DNA of 64,000 bases, from contig JACJYR010000001.1 of assembly GCA_020636005.1 (NCBI GenBank), forward strand, positions 1,436,001 through 1,500,000, given 5' to 3'. A model generated the notes under the pieces. The model did not search any database. It was not told the origin of the DNA and saw only the letters and a program-made list of their open reading frames with translations. Below are positions 17,424 through 25,386 of the stretch, piece by piece; position 1 is the stretch's first letter, and every line of letters begins with the position of its first letter. Made by a program: the position numbers and the translations under genes. This DNA comes from Lewinellaceae bacterium. Lineage in GTDB: Bacteria; Bacteroidota; Bacteroidia; Chitinophagales; Saprospiraceae.

Positions 17424-18263
17424 ATGAAAGGCATTGCAAAAAGGCACATCCTTAAAATAGTGGATACGCAGAAAACAGGCAGGGAGGATTTCCTGGTGGT
17501 GGAAGAGCCGCTGGAAATCAGGCTGGCTTTTGAGAAAGGTGGCATCCGGCACCAGCAGGGCATCTCAGTGACCATGCGCACCCCCGGCCATGACGAAGAA
17601 CTGGCGCTGGGTTTCCTGTTTACGGAAGGCATGATCCGGGAAGCTTCGCAAGTAAAGAATGTCTCTTTCGCCGCCGTCCGTTGGAAGGAGGCCCGGGAAA
17701 ATGTGATAGTCGTGGAATTGGCCGATGGCCACGAGATAGATTTCAAAAAGTTGGAGCGTCATTTTTACACTACTTCGTCCTGTGGGGTGTGCGGCAAGGC
17801 TTCCATCGAGGCAGTATCGGTACAAGGCCACTACGACCTGCCTGAATACGCACCTGTTTTCTCCATTGGCATTTTGCACGGCCTGCCGGCGCAACTGCTG
17901 CGGGAACAATCGGTCTTCGACTGTACCGGCGGCCTTCACGGGGCAGCCCTCTTTGACTTGTCGGGCCGGCTCGTGCTGTCGAGGGAAGACATCGGCAGGC
18001 ACAATGCCCTGGACAAGCTGATTGGCGCTGCATTTCAAAAGGGCCTGTTGCCTTTGTCCGATTGCCTTATCCTGGTGAGCGGCCGGGCGGGTTTTGAACT
18101 GGTGCAAAAATCAATCGTGGCGGGCGCCCCGTGCATGGCAGCCGTGGGCGCTCCATCCAGCCTGGCCGTAGAACTGGCAGAAGAGGCCGGGATGACCCTC
18201 ATTGGTTTCCTGCGGGACGGGCAGTTCAACGTCTATACCTGCCCGGAACGGGTGGGGGGGTAG
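17424..18263 (+). CDS. fdhD: Formate dehydrogenase accessory sulfurtransferase FdhD
   Basis: 279 aa. FdhD carries sulfur from a cysteine desulfurase to the molybdenum cofactor of formate dehydrogenase. The defining loop is present: SSCGVCGKAS with Cys120 and Cys123, and other family blocks: EEPLEIRL, MRTPGHDEELALGFLFTEG, FDCTGGLHGAALFD, REDIGRHNALDKLIG, SGRAGFELVQK, VGAPSSLAVELA, GFLRDGQFNVY. No formate dehydrogenase or Mo-cofactor genes lie in the window, so its client enzyme is elsewhere. The length is normal for the family. Confidence 0.95.
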   Translation: MKGIAKRHILKIVDTQKTGREDFLVVEEPLEIRLAFEKGGIRHQQGISVTMRTPGHDEELALGFLFTEGMIREASQVKNVSFAAVRWKEARENVIVVELADGHEIDFKKLERHFYTTSSCGVCGKASIEAVSVQGHYDLPEYAPVFSIGILHGLPAQLLREQSVFDCTGGLHGAALFDLSGRLVLSREDIGRHNALDKLIGAAFQKGLLPLSDCLILVSGRAGFELVQKSIVAGAPCMAAVGAPSSLAVELAEEAGMTLIGFLRDGQFNVYTCPERVGG

Positions 18264-18408
18264 CGTGGGCTCGTTACCTTGTTTCATGGATTTTAGAAAA
18301 CTGTTTTAAAACACCCCACTGGAAATTCTTTTCCACCCACGGTATTTAGGCTTTCATGCAGCCTCACAGGGGTAGTGGCGTTAAATGGGGGTGGATGAGA
18401 ATGTTTTT

Positions 18409-18435
18409 TTTGAAAGAGAAATCCGCTTACTTTTG
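18409..18435 (+). promoter_or_regulatory. Candidate promoter for ribosomal protein THX gene
   Basis: TTTG at 18409-18412 and TACTTTTG at 18428-18435 resemble the Bacteroidota -33 and -7 elements, with a 15-base gap that is slightly short. The -7 box is 58 bases before the start codon. Confidence 0.4.
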
Positions 18436-18493
18436 CCGCCCCAAGAGCAACCATTTCAATCATCAAATTTCTAACAACTAAAAAATTACCATC

Positions 18494-18616
18494 ATGGGCA
18501 GAGGAGACAAAAAAACGAAGAAAGGTAAAATCTGGCGTGGATCCTACGGCAAGAGCCGTCCCAAAAAAGGCAACCAAACGGTCAACCAGAAGCAGGCAGA
18601 GAAGAAGAACGCCTAA
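18494..18616 (+). CDS. 30S ribosomal protein THX
   Basis: A 40-codon gene: MGRGDKKTKKGKIWRGSYG opens it, followed by SRPKKG and a Lys/Gln-rich tail. This matches the small basic protein THX (Thx) that sits in the head of the 30S subunit, first known from Thermus and common in Bacteroidota; typical members begin MGKGDKKT and carry KGKIxxGSYGxxRP. It has its own promoter candidate, between fdhD and a small conserved protein. The recognition rests on a near-complete family motif. Confidence 0.9.
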   Translation: MGRGDKKTKKGKIWRGSYGKSRPKKGNQTVNQKQAEKKNA

Positions 18617-18800
18617 TTCCCCCGCTGAGACCATTCAAAGAAGTGTGTTTTTGAAAATAACACCCTCTCACAATCAATCACTTGTGAGAAATTGACACAG
18701 TTTTTTGAACAATCTCTCCCCGCCAGTGGGCAGGGCGGGCAGGCTGCCCGGAGGCTGCAATTTGTGTTGTCCGGCCAGCCTGCCTTTCAATTACAACGGC

Positions 18801-19178
18801 ATGAAACTCCGTATTCAAGGCAACTCCATCCGGCTCCGGCTTTCGCAGGGCGAGGTGCAGGCTTTTGGCGAAACGGGGAAAGTGGAGGACAGTATTGCGT
18901 TTGGCACTAGTCCGGGCCAGCGCATCACTTATGTGTTGGAACTGGGTTCCATTGAAAAACCCACGGCTGATTTTACCGGCAATCAGATCAAGGTCAGCCT
19001 CCCCAATAAAATGGGCCTGGCCTGGGCCACCACCGACGAGGTAGGAATAGATTTCGATATGGCCATTGAGGATGGCCATGTGCTCCGAATTTTAGTAGAA
19101 AAGGATTTCAAGTGCCTGACCGATCGGGCAGGCGAAGACGAAAGCGACAACTTCCCCAACCCTCACCTGCAGTGCTGA
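18801..19178 (+). CDS. Small conserved Bacteroidota protein (DUF7009-like)
   Basis: 125 aa from the ATG at 18801; the frame extends upstream but that part reads as non-coding. The start (MKLRIQGNSIRLRLSQGEV) and the end (FKCLTDRAGEDESDNFPNP) fit a family of small cytoplasmic proteins that I believe is DUF7009, not verified. The function is unknown. No signal peptide or membrane segment. A short MITE-like copy starts 18 bases after its stop. Confidence 0.7.
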   Translation: MKLRIQGNSIRLRLSQGEVQAFGETGKVEDSIAFGTSPGQRITYVLELGSIEKPTADFTGNQIKVSLPNKMGLAWATTDEVGIDFDMAIEDGHVLRILVEKDFKCLTDRAGEDESDNFPNPHLQC

Positions 19179-19196
19179 CGGCGAACTTCCCCATTT

Positions 19197-19240
19197 AGGA
19201 TCGAAGGAAAATAGGGAAGTTATTTTTTCTTCGTTACTTA
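19197..19240 (+). repeat. MITE-like element, copy B, internally deleted
   Basis: Both ends of the family are present (AGGATCGAAGGAAAATA and GAAGTTATTTTTTCTTCGTTACTTA) but the central palindrome and second stem are gone, leaving about 44 bp. Only the two ends are kept, as in deletion derivatives of mobile elements. Confidence 0.75.
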
Positions 19241-19678
19241 ATAACGATCCACCCGCTGCCAGGTCTGCGTTCGGTAAAAAAAGCCCCAGTAGCCCCTGAC
19301 TTTCAGCTTGTCGGCGCCCTCTGTCCAGATTTTACAGTTATAAGACTTGCCATTTTCAGGATCCATGATTTCCCCGCCAGCATATTCCGTCCCGTTTTTT
19401 TCCAGTGAGGAGATGATGGTCATACCATTTATTTTTTTGCGATAACGGGGGTCATCGTTTGGGCATTTCGTGCAAATTGGGTCGGGGTCTTCGTTGGGTT
19501 CAAGGAAGAGCTTCACGATTTTTCCATAATAACTGCCGTCCTTGTCTTTGTAAATCTCGATGATACTCTTGGCTTCGCCAGAGGCGTCGTCAATGGTTTT
19601 CCAGTGGCCCACCACATCCTGCCCGAAAAGGTGGGCAGCGCAGGCGATAAACGCAAAAAAGGCAATAGCTGCTTTCAT
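19238..19678 (-). CDS. DUF2147 exported protein
   Basis: 146 aa with a signal peptide (MKAAIAFFAFIACAAHLFGQ). The mature part follows the DUF2147 pattern: VVGHWKTIDDASGEAKSIIEIYK, YYGKIVKLF, ICTKCPNDD, GMTIISSL, GGEIMDPENGKSY, LKVRGYWG, QTWQRV. Members are periplasmic or surface lipocalin-like barrels of unknown ligand. Its stop overlaps the last bases of MITE copy B. Family call firm, function unknown. Confidence 0.88.
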   Translation of the reverse strand: MKAAIAFFAFIACAAHLFGQDVVGHWKTIDDASGEAKSIIEIYKDKDGSYYGKIVKLFLEPNEDPDPICTKCPNDDPRYRKKINGMTIISSLEKNGTEYAGGEIMDPENGKSYNCKIWTEGADKLKVRGYWGFFYRTQTWQRVDRY

Positions 19679-19740
19679 ACTTCAAAAAATGGTTGGTGTA
19701 TCAATAAAGGATTTGAATGACTTCCTTTCCCGGCTGCTGG

Positions 19741-20283
19741 TCAGTGCATCGCAGCTTTTACCAGCCCTTCCAATTCGCCATATCCGTCCATTTCCCCCAG
19801 CTTCGTTTGCCGGGTCTTCTGGTTATAAATGAGTGTAAACGGGATGGCTCCGTCCCAATCTTTGCTCACCTTGTCGATCCAGGAGTTGTAGTCCATATCG
19901 GCCAGGGCGACCACGGAAGGAGCCAGGTTGCGCTCCCGCACGAAGGGGATGAGTTTTTTCTCGATGTCTTTCGGGAAATCCATGCTCACCAGGTACACCT
20001 TTACAGGCTGGTCATGGTAAGCCTGTATGAGTTTTTCAAAATAGGGCAGTTCGGCCACGCAGGGCTTGCACCAGGTTGCCCAAAAATTGATGACATAAGT
20101 GGTGTCGTTGGAAAAGCGGATGTACGGTTCGAATTCTTCGAAGGTCATGTACACCGGGAAGGGGATGGGGCCGGCATCCCTGGCCACAGCGGAGGCCGGG
20201 GCTGTTTCTCCTTTCGATTCAGGTTGTTTGGTGGAACAACTTACTACCAAGGAAGAAAATAGGAAATACAGGAAAATTTTCAT
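19741..20283 (-). CDS. TlpA-like thioredoxin-fold lipoprotein
   Basis: 180 aa. The ATG at 20283 is chosen because it opens a lipoprotein signal (MKIFLYFLFSSLVVSC); the longer frame starts in a repeat. The thioredoxin fold carries WATWCKPC, so both redox cysteines are present, and a cis-Pro region (AIPFTLIYN). Probably a membrane-anchored periplasmic thiol-disulfide reductase of the TlpA/ResA type, used in cytochrome maturation or repair of oxidised cysteines; the client is unknown. MITE copy C starts just upstream of the start codon. Confidence 0.88.
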   Translation of the reverse strand: MKIFLYFLFSSLVVSCSTKQPESKGETAPASAVARDAGPIPFPVYMTFEEFEPYIRFSNDTTYVINFWATWCKPCVAELPYFEKLIQAYHDQPVKVYLVSMDFPKDIEKKLIPFVRERNLAPSVVALADMDYNSWIDKVSKDWDGAIPFTLIYNQKTRQTKLGEMDGYGELEGLVKAAMH

Positions 20284-20384
20284 ACTTGAAAGAGTAAAAG
20301 CGAAATTAGTAACGATGAAAAAATAACTTCCCAAATTTGATTTTGAAACCCCAGTACTGGAGGGATATTTTAAAAATAATCCCG

Positions 20385-20393
20385 ATTTCACAT
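20385..20393. repeat. 9-bp target-site duplication of IS copy 1
   Basis: ATTTCACAT here and at 21834-21842. The bases CG occur on both sides of the junctions, so the ends could be set 2 bases in either direction (9 or 13 bp); 9 fits IS4-type elements. Confidence 0.8.
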
Positions 20394-21833
20394 CGCATAG
20401 GCGTCAACTTAAATTTATTTCATACAAAAATTCGAGATAGCATTTTCGGGATTTTCGTTTGTCATGGGAATAATATCTGGCAAGCTCACCGATGAAAACA
20501 TCGAGGTCGCTTGTCAAAAGTATTTCCCAAAACCGTTCTTTGACAAAATCGGCGAACAGCAGCATGCTGATGAATTTCTTCTTTTCTTCGTAAACCCGGT
20601 GCACAAAATACCCATACCAAGCCCCCATTGTCAAGGTCAACCAAGCAAGCATCAGGTAGATGGTCATGGCTGCCCTCGGTGGCGATATTGTTTCCCTGCC
20701 TTCGAAGAACTTGTCCAGGTTGAACTTGCTTTTCCAACACTTGAACACTATTTCAATGCGCCAACGGTACCGGTAGGCCCTGATGATGTCCCGGCCCCCC
20801 CAGGTTTCCTTGTTGACATTTGTTATGAAAATGGTCCAGCCCAGCAGTTGGATGTACTCTCTGGAATGGGCGGCCTTTGCACTGCGGTCAGTACGGGCCT
20901 TGTGCTGCCTCATCCGTTTGGCCTCTTCAGGGGCTTCGATGGCCACCAGGCGGACTGGCAGTTTCTCCTTGCCCCCCAGCAATATTTCCTTGTCAAGGAC
21001 TTGGCGGCCTGCTTTTTTCAAAGCCTTGAGCTCTTTCAGCAAATCCATTTTTTCCCCGGTCTGCGCATCAAAAACGGTTGTCCCAAAGCGGAGGCGGGAC
21101 AGGAAAAACGCCTTTTTCTCCATGATCGCCCGGAAGGCGGCCAGCACAAAATACCCTTTGTCCCGGATCACAAGGCAGCCTGCCGTGAGTATTTCAACGA
21201 TACGGTGCGCAAAACCCTGGTCATTTTCACGGTAACTCCCCACAAAAACCCCTTCGTAGGATTCACTCACCAATTCCATGCGCAACTGTATGCGGGCAGT
21301 GGCACATTCCCCGTGGGTTTTGCTGTGGGGGCCGGGGTAGAAAGATGACAGGTTGCGGGGCAGCCCCACACAGGTGCTGTCCTCAACATAGACCTCCTTG
21401 AACGGTGCGAAGAGGGCAACCCCCTGGTGGCCGTTTGAGGCCGTGCACTGTTTGAGTACAAACCCCAAAAGTTGGCGGGCAAAAGCTTCGTGCCTGAACT
21501 GGAGTTTTTTTTGGAGGCCTTGTTTGGAGACCAGCTTTTGGGTCAGCCGCCCTATGCTTTTTGCCCAGTCCCTCAGCCCCGTCTGCCCAAGCTGTACCAT
21601 CATGCAAAAACCAAGAAAAAAACTATATCCGGTGACTTTCCTCGGCTCCCGCTTTTGGAAACCGCTACTTTTTGCGATGGCGTTTATTTGTTGTTCGCCA
21701 ATTTTTCGCTTAATTTGTTCCAACTTAATTTTCATATGCTGTTTAGGTGTTCTGAATGTTGATTTGAACAAACCTAAGCAGCATTTTTATTTTATCTAAT
21801 CATATTCGGTTTTTTTAAGTTGACGCCTATGCG
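20394..21833 (-). mobile_element. IS4-family insertion sequence, copy 1
   Basis: 1440 bp with exact terminal inverted repeats of 20 bases (left CGCATAGGCGTCAACTTAAA at 20394-20413; right its complement at 21814-21833). It carries one transposase gene and is flanked by a 9-bp target duplication. Copy 2 (25387-26826) has the same length; the transposases differ by one residue, implying very recent movement. Confidence 0.95.
20404..21735 (-). CDS. IS4-family DDE transposase (copy 1)
   Basis: 443 aa from the ATG at 21735 (a TTG 36 bases upstream would add 12 residues). It cuts and joins the element's ends. Catalytic features: first Asp in VEDSTCVGLPRN, second Asp in CLVIRDKGYFVL, and the glutamate in the YREK signature YRYRWRIEIVFKCWK (Y-2-R-3-E-6-K exact). 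The C-terminal part is hydrophobic (LMLAWLTLTMGAWYGY). All catalytic residues are intact, so it should be active. It differs from copy 2 by Thr instead of Ala in LLTSDLDVF. Confidence 0.95.
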   Translation of the reverse strand: MKIKLEQIKRKIGEQQINAIAKSSGFQKREPRKVTGYSFFLGFCMMVQLGQTGLRDWAKSIGRLTQKLVSKQGLQKKLQFRHEAFARQLLGFVLKQCTASNGHQGVALFAPFKEVYVEDSTCVGLPRNLSSFYPGPHSKTHGECATARIQLRMELVSESYEGVFVGSYRENDQGFAHRIVEILTAGCLVIRDKGYFVLAAFRAIMEKKAFFLSRLRFGTTVFDAQTGEKMDLLKELKALKKAGRQVLDKEILLGGKEKLPVRLVAIEAPEEAKRMRQHKARTDRSAKAAHSREYIQLLGWTIFITNVNKETWGGRDIIRAYRYRWRIEIVFKCWKSKFNLDKFFEGRETISPPRAAMTIYLMLAWLTLTMGAWYGYFVHRVYEEKKKFISMLLFADFVKERFWEILLTSDLDVFIGELARYYSHDKRKSRKCYLEFLYEINLS

Positions 21834-21836
21834 ATT

Positions 21837-23363
21837 TCACATCGGGATTATTTTTCCTTCGATCCTTAGCAAAAACGCCCCCAGTCCCTCTGCTATTTTC
21901 CGGTCGTTCGACAGCCTCGGCACTTTGTTCTGGCCGCCGAGTTTGCCCTCAGATTTCATGTATTGCCGGAAGGCGTCTTTTTGCAGCAGCCTGATCTTCA
22001 ACGGGCGGATGATGTTCCCTTTTATCAAATCCTCATAGTAAATGTTTTGCCCCACCATTTGTTCGTTGAGCGAGCGGGCGAAATTGTCCAGGTTGTCGGG
22101 CGGGGTATCGAACTCCACAAACCACTCGTGGTAGGGCAGCCCGCCTTCCGGAGGCATTATCTGCGGGGCTACCGTGTATTCCACCACGCTGGCACCTGCC
22201 TGCGCTGTGGCCACCTGCATGGCCGCTTCCACTTCCTTGCCGATGACGTGCTCGCCAAAAGCTGAAATGAAATGCTTGACCCGCCCGCTAACGATGAGGC
22301 GGTAAGGTTTCCTGGACACAAACTGCACCAAATCGCCAATATCGTAGCCCCACAACCCGGCGTTGTTGTTGATGATGAGGGCATAGTTGGCGCCCAACTC
22401 CACCTCGCCGAGGCCCAGCCGTTTGGGGTTGTCATCCGAAACAGCCTCCTGCGGCACGAACTCGAAAAAGATGCCGGAATGGGCGTTGAGCAGCAGGCCC
22501 GGCTCGGTTTGGCTGTCCTGGAAGGCGATGAAGCCCTCACTGGCCGGGTAAGTCTCCACGCTGTCCAGGCGCTGGCCGACGAGCGCTTCGAGGCTCGCCC
22601 GGTAAGGCTCGAAGTTCACGCCGCCATACACGAACACGCTGTAATGGGGAAAAATATCCTTGACAAACCGCTTGCCGCTCCGCTCCAGCAGCCGCTCATA
22701 GTACATCAGCACCCAGGGCGGGATGCCGCTGATGAGGCGCAGGTCCTGCCCCAGCGTTTCGCCCACGATAGCGTCGAGCTTAGTCTCCCAGTCTTCGATG
22801 CAGTTGGTGGGGTAGCTCGGCAGTTGGTTGGTGCGCAGCCAGGCCGGCACTTCGTGGTTGACGATGCCGGAGAGCCGCCCGGTGGGGATCCCGCCTATTG
22901 TTTCCAGTTCCGGGCTGCCTGAAAGGAAGATCATTTTGCCATCGAGGAAATGGCCGTTGCCAGTACGGGCGTAGTAGTTGAAAAGTGCATTGCGGGCCGT
23001 GCCAAAGTGGTTGGGCATGCTGTCCCGGGTGAGGGGAATGTACTTCACTCCGGAGGTAGTGCCGGAGGTCTTGGCGAAATACTTCGGTCGGCCTGGCCAC
23101 AGGACGTCTCGCTCGCCCTGTTTGATTCGGTCAATCCAGGGGCGCAGGGCTTCGTAGTCACGGATGGGTACCTGCGCCCGGAAGGCTTCGTAGGTTTTTA
23201 TCTTGTCGAAACCATGCGCCTGTCCGAAGGCTGTCCGGCTGCCTTTTTTCAGCAACTCCTGGAAAACCTGCTGCTGCGCTCCGATGGCATCGGCGCTCCA
23301 ACGCCCGATGTTGCGGGCAATGCGGCGGGCAAGTGGTTTGAGCAAAAGGGACTTGATGGCCAT
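21837..23363 (-). CDS. GH3-family acyl-adenylating enzyme
   Basis: 508 aa. GH3 proteins (first known as plant auxin-amino acid synthetases) adenylate a carboxylate and join it to an amine; bacterial substrates are largely unknown. Motifs: FAKTSGTTSGVKYIPLT (phosphate loop), VFVYGGVNFEPYRAS, YPASEGFIAFQD, ALIINNNAGLWGYDIGDLVQF (adenylate-binding Asp), SGRVKHFISAFGEHV. The last residues (LRIEGKIIPM and the stop) are encoded by MITE copy C, and the IS lies within bases of the stop. Catalytic regions are complete, so the enzyme is probably functional. Confidence 0.88.
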   Translation of the reverse strand: MAIKSLLLKPLARRIARNIGRWSADAIGAQQQVFQELLKKGSRTAFGQAHGFDKIKTYEAFRAQVPIRDYEALRPWIDRIKQGERDVLWPGRPKYFAKTSGTTSGVKYIPLTRDSMPNHFGTARNALFNYYARTGNGHFLDGKMIFLSGSPELETIGGIPTGRLSGIVNHEVPAWLRTNQLPSYPTNCIEDWETKLDAIVGETLGQDLRLISGIPPWVLMYYERLLERSGKRFVKDIFPHYSVFVYGGVNFEPYRASLEALVGQRLDSVETYPASEGFIAFQDSQTEPGLLLNAHSGIFFEFVPQEAVSDDNPKRLGLGEVELGANYALIINNNAGLWGYDIGDLVQFVSRKPYRLIVSGRVKHFISAFGEHVIGKEVEAAMQVATAQAGASVVEYTVAPQIMPPEGGLPYHEWFVEFDTPPDNLDNFARSLNEQMVGQNIYYEDLIKGNIIRPLKIRLLQKDAFRQYMKSEGKLGGQNKVPRLSNDRKIAEGLGAFLLRIEGKIIPM

Positions 23364-23543
23364 GGCAGTGATTGAAGGGCAAAAAAATGGAGATTATTCC
23401 AGAATTGGAAATCGGGCAGGCAGGGAGGGGAGGAAATACTGGAAAACGGCGGATGGTGGACGGTGGATGGTATGCCTTTATCTTTTAGCCGTTGGCAACC
23501 AGCAAATATGAGGTCTCATGAAGTTCGTTGTCAAGTTCCCTGC
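23364..23543. other. Intergenic stretch, no gene seen
   Basis: Between the GH3 gene start and MITE copy D. It holds a purine-rich GGATGGTGGACGGTGGATGG-like motif (about 23450-23470), a degenerate inverse of which occurs near 27070. No coding frame was supported; with copy D and 23659-23895 the whole gap is about 530 bases. Confidence 0.45.
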
Positions 23544-23658
23544 TTAGTAACGATGAAAAAATAACTTCATCATTTTGATTTTGAAAGCCCCAGCACTGGA
23601 AGGTTTTTTTAAAAATAATCCCGATGTGAAATCAGGATTATTTTTCCTTCGATCCTTA
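23544..23658 (-). repeat. MITE-like element, copy D, intact
   Basis: Full-length, reading on the minus strand: TTAGTAACGATGAAAAAATAA at one end and CCTTCGATCCTTA at the other, with the central palindrome carrying one change (ATCAGG for ATCGGG). Its loop orientation is opposite to that of copy A relative to the element's ends. Confidence 0.85.
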
Positions 23659-23895
23659 AACCCAAAAAAAGTAGAAAACTCTAGAGTTTGATAAAGCGGA
23701 AGCAGGCCCTGCTGAAGAGTACCATCCGAGCTGGCCTGTTCCGCTTTGCAAACAACATCTGCGCTAGTGCCAATCGTCTATGCGCCTTGGTGCGAGAAGG
23801 CGGGGGTGGCTATTCTGGTCACCTTTCCCTATTTGATTTTCCTTACTTGGCCGCTCCAATGCCAGGCGTTAACTTTGCCCTAAAATTTACAACAC

Positions 23896-24945
23896 ATGAT
23901 CAACCATGCCCACTGCACCATAGAATCGCTCTCCGCCCACTTCATCGGCAACAAGGCCAACGGCCAGGAACTCCTGCTCTCCCAACATCCCCTGGGCACA
24001 GCGGATGAGCAACTGCGGGAACTCCTCCTCCGCTTCTTCCTGGACGCCTTCGAGGCAAATGAGTTTTTCGCCTTCGACTCCTCCAATGGTGATCCCTCGC
24101 TCAATGCTGTCCACCAATTCGCTCAGCGCATCTTCGCCAGCCGGGAGAATTTTCATGAAGATACGGCGGGCATCGCCCGTCACCTTTTCGACCAGACCAA
24201 CCACCCAAAAATAAAGCCCGGCGATCTGTACGTCGCTTATTTCACCGGCCTTGTGCTGGAGGACGAGGTGCTGGACGCGGTGGGCCTGTTCAAAAGCGAA
24301 AACAAGCAACCTTTTCTGCAACTGCATACAGAAGGACCGGCGTTCCAACTGCACCACGAGGACGGCACCGCCATTGACAAGCTGGACAAGGGCTGCCTCA
24401 TCTTCAACGCCAACACCGAACAGGGCTACAAAATTTGTATCGTGGACAAGTCGAACCGGGCCTTCGAGGCGCAGTACTGGCGGGATCTCTTCCTGCACGT
24501 AAAGCCACTGGCCAACGACTACTTCCACACCACCCACTACATCCGGATGGCCAAAGATTTTGTGGTAAACAAACTGGACGAGGACTTCCCCGTGACCAAG
24601 GCTGACAAGATTGACTATCTGAACAAGTCGGTGAACTATTTCAAAGCCAACGAACAGCTGGTGGACGAGGAATTTGCCAAAATCGTGTTTGAGGACGAGG
24701 GCATGGCAGATGCCTTCCACCAGCATCGGGAAGCCTACACCCAAAAGCACGATCTGCCGCTGGAAGATTCCTTTCAAATCTCTGCTGCCTCCGTAAAGAA
24801 GCAGGAACGGGTGCTGCGCAGCGTACTGAAACTGGACAAGAATTTCCACATCTATATCCACGGAAACCGTGAACTGATCGAGCGGGGCTTCGACGAAGAG
24901 CGGGGAAAGAGTTTTTACAAGGTGTACTTCGAGGAGGAGCAATAA
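23896..24945 (+). CDS. Nucleoid-associated protein, NdpA/YejK-like
   Basis: 349 aa. It fits the 37-kDa nucleoid-associated protein family: HFIGNKANGQELLLSQHPL, LLLRFFLDAFEANEFFAFD, HEDTAGIARHLFDQTNHPKIKPGDLYVAYF, NKQPFLQL, EDGTAIDKLDKGCLIFNA, ARYW-like EAQYWRDLFLHVKP, and KAFEANE-like blocks near the end. Members associate with DNA; their exact function is unclear. Cytoplasmic, with no signal peptide. Length is typical. It lies inside the region bounded by the two IS copies. Confidence 0.85.
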   Translation: MINHAHCTIESLSAHFIGNKANGQELLLSQHPLGTADEQLRELLLRFFLDAFEANEFFAFDSSNGDPSLNAVHQFAQRIFASRENFHEDTAGIARHLFDQTNHPKIKPGDLYVAYFTGLVLEDEVLDAVGLFKSENKQPFLQLHTEGPAFQLHHEDGTAIDKLDKGCLIFNANTEQGYKICIVDKSNRAFEAQYWRDLFLHVKPLANDYFHTTHYIRMAKDFVVNKLDEDFPVTKADKIDYLNKSVNYFKANEQLVDEEFAKIVFEDEGMADAFHQHREAYTQKHDLPLEDSFQISAASVKKQERVLRSVLKLDKNFHIYIHGNRELIERGFDEERGKSFYKVYFEEEQ

Positions 24946-24981
24946 GGGGAAAAGGCGTGCGGGGCGAGAAGCGGGAGGCCG

Positions 24982-25323
24982 TTACCACTTCAGTTCTTCA
25001 TCCACTCCATCGGAAGGCTGGCTGCCGTACTGTTTTTTAGTTTCCATACGCTGCTTTTGGCGCTCCAGCACCAGCTTGGCGAGGGCCTGGTTAGCCGGAT
25101 CGGGGCAAAGGGGGGACAGCGCGTCGTGGATTTTCCTTTCCGCTACGTCGTTGCGGTACAGCAGGCTGAGCAGGTACTCCATGTTGTGTTCGATAAGCCA
25201 GCTGATGCGGTCGCACAGCAGTTGGTATAGTTCCGCTTCGGAAGGGGCGGCCTCCCCCCCGGGGTCGGCGAGTTCAAAGTCCTGCACGATATGCCGGGTA
25301 GTCTGTTGCGAAAGTTCTGACAT
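24982..25323 (-). CDS. Small hypothetical protein
   Basis: 113 aa. A mostly helical acidic protein: SEAELYQLLCDRISWLIEHN, MEYLLSLLYRNDVAERKI, ANQALAKLVLERQKQRM. This helical block resembles short conserved Bacteroidota proteins but I do not recognise a named family. No signal peptide or membrane segment. It converges with the nucleoid-associated gene (37 bases between stops) and has MITE copy E just upstream of its start. Confidence 0.6.
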   Translation of the reverse strand: MSELSQQTTRHIVQDFELADPGGEAAPSEAELYQLLCDRISWLIEHNMEYLLSLLYRNDVAERKIHDALSPLCPDPANQALAKLVLERQKQRMETKKQYGSQPSDGVDEELKW

Positions 25324-25377
25324 GATGTTTTTAAAGTAAAAAGGATAAAGGTTAGGATCGAAGGAAAAATAATCCCG

Positions 25378-25386
25378 ATTTCACAT
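25378..25386. repeat. 9-bp target-site duplication of IS copy 2
   Basis: ATTTCACAT here and at 26827-26835, identical in sequence and strand to the duplication of copy 1 although the IS is in the opposite orientation. Confidence 0.8.

Larger units (their letters stand above)
20306..21868 (-). repeat. MITE-like element, copy C, split by an IS
   Basis: The element reads on the minus strand. Its right part is at 20306-20393 and its left part at 21834-21868. The 1440-bp IS copy 1 is inserted at the apex of its central palindrome, with ATTTCACAT duplicated on both sides. The left part includes the stop codon of the GH3-family gene. Confidence 0.85.

Noticed and set aside
20464..21348. 294-codon frame opposite to the IS transposase (and its twin at 25872-26756)
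   Set aside because: Antisense to an intact DDE transposase; duplicated only because the IS is duplicated.
23887..24942. 351-codon frame on the minus strand
   Set aside because: Antisense to the nucleoid-associated gene, which has the family motifs.
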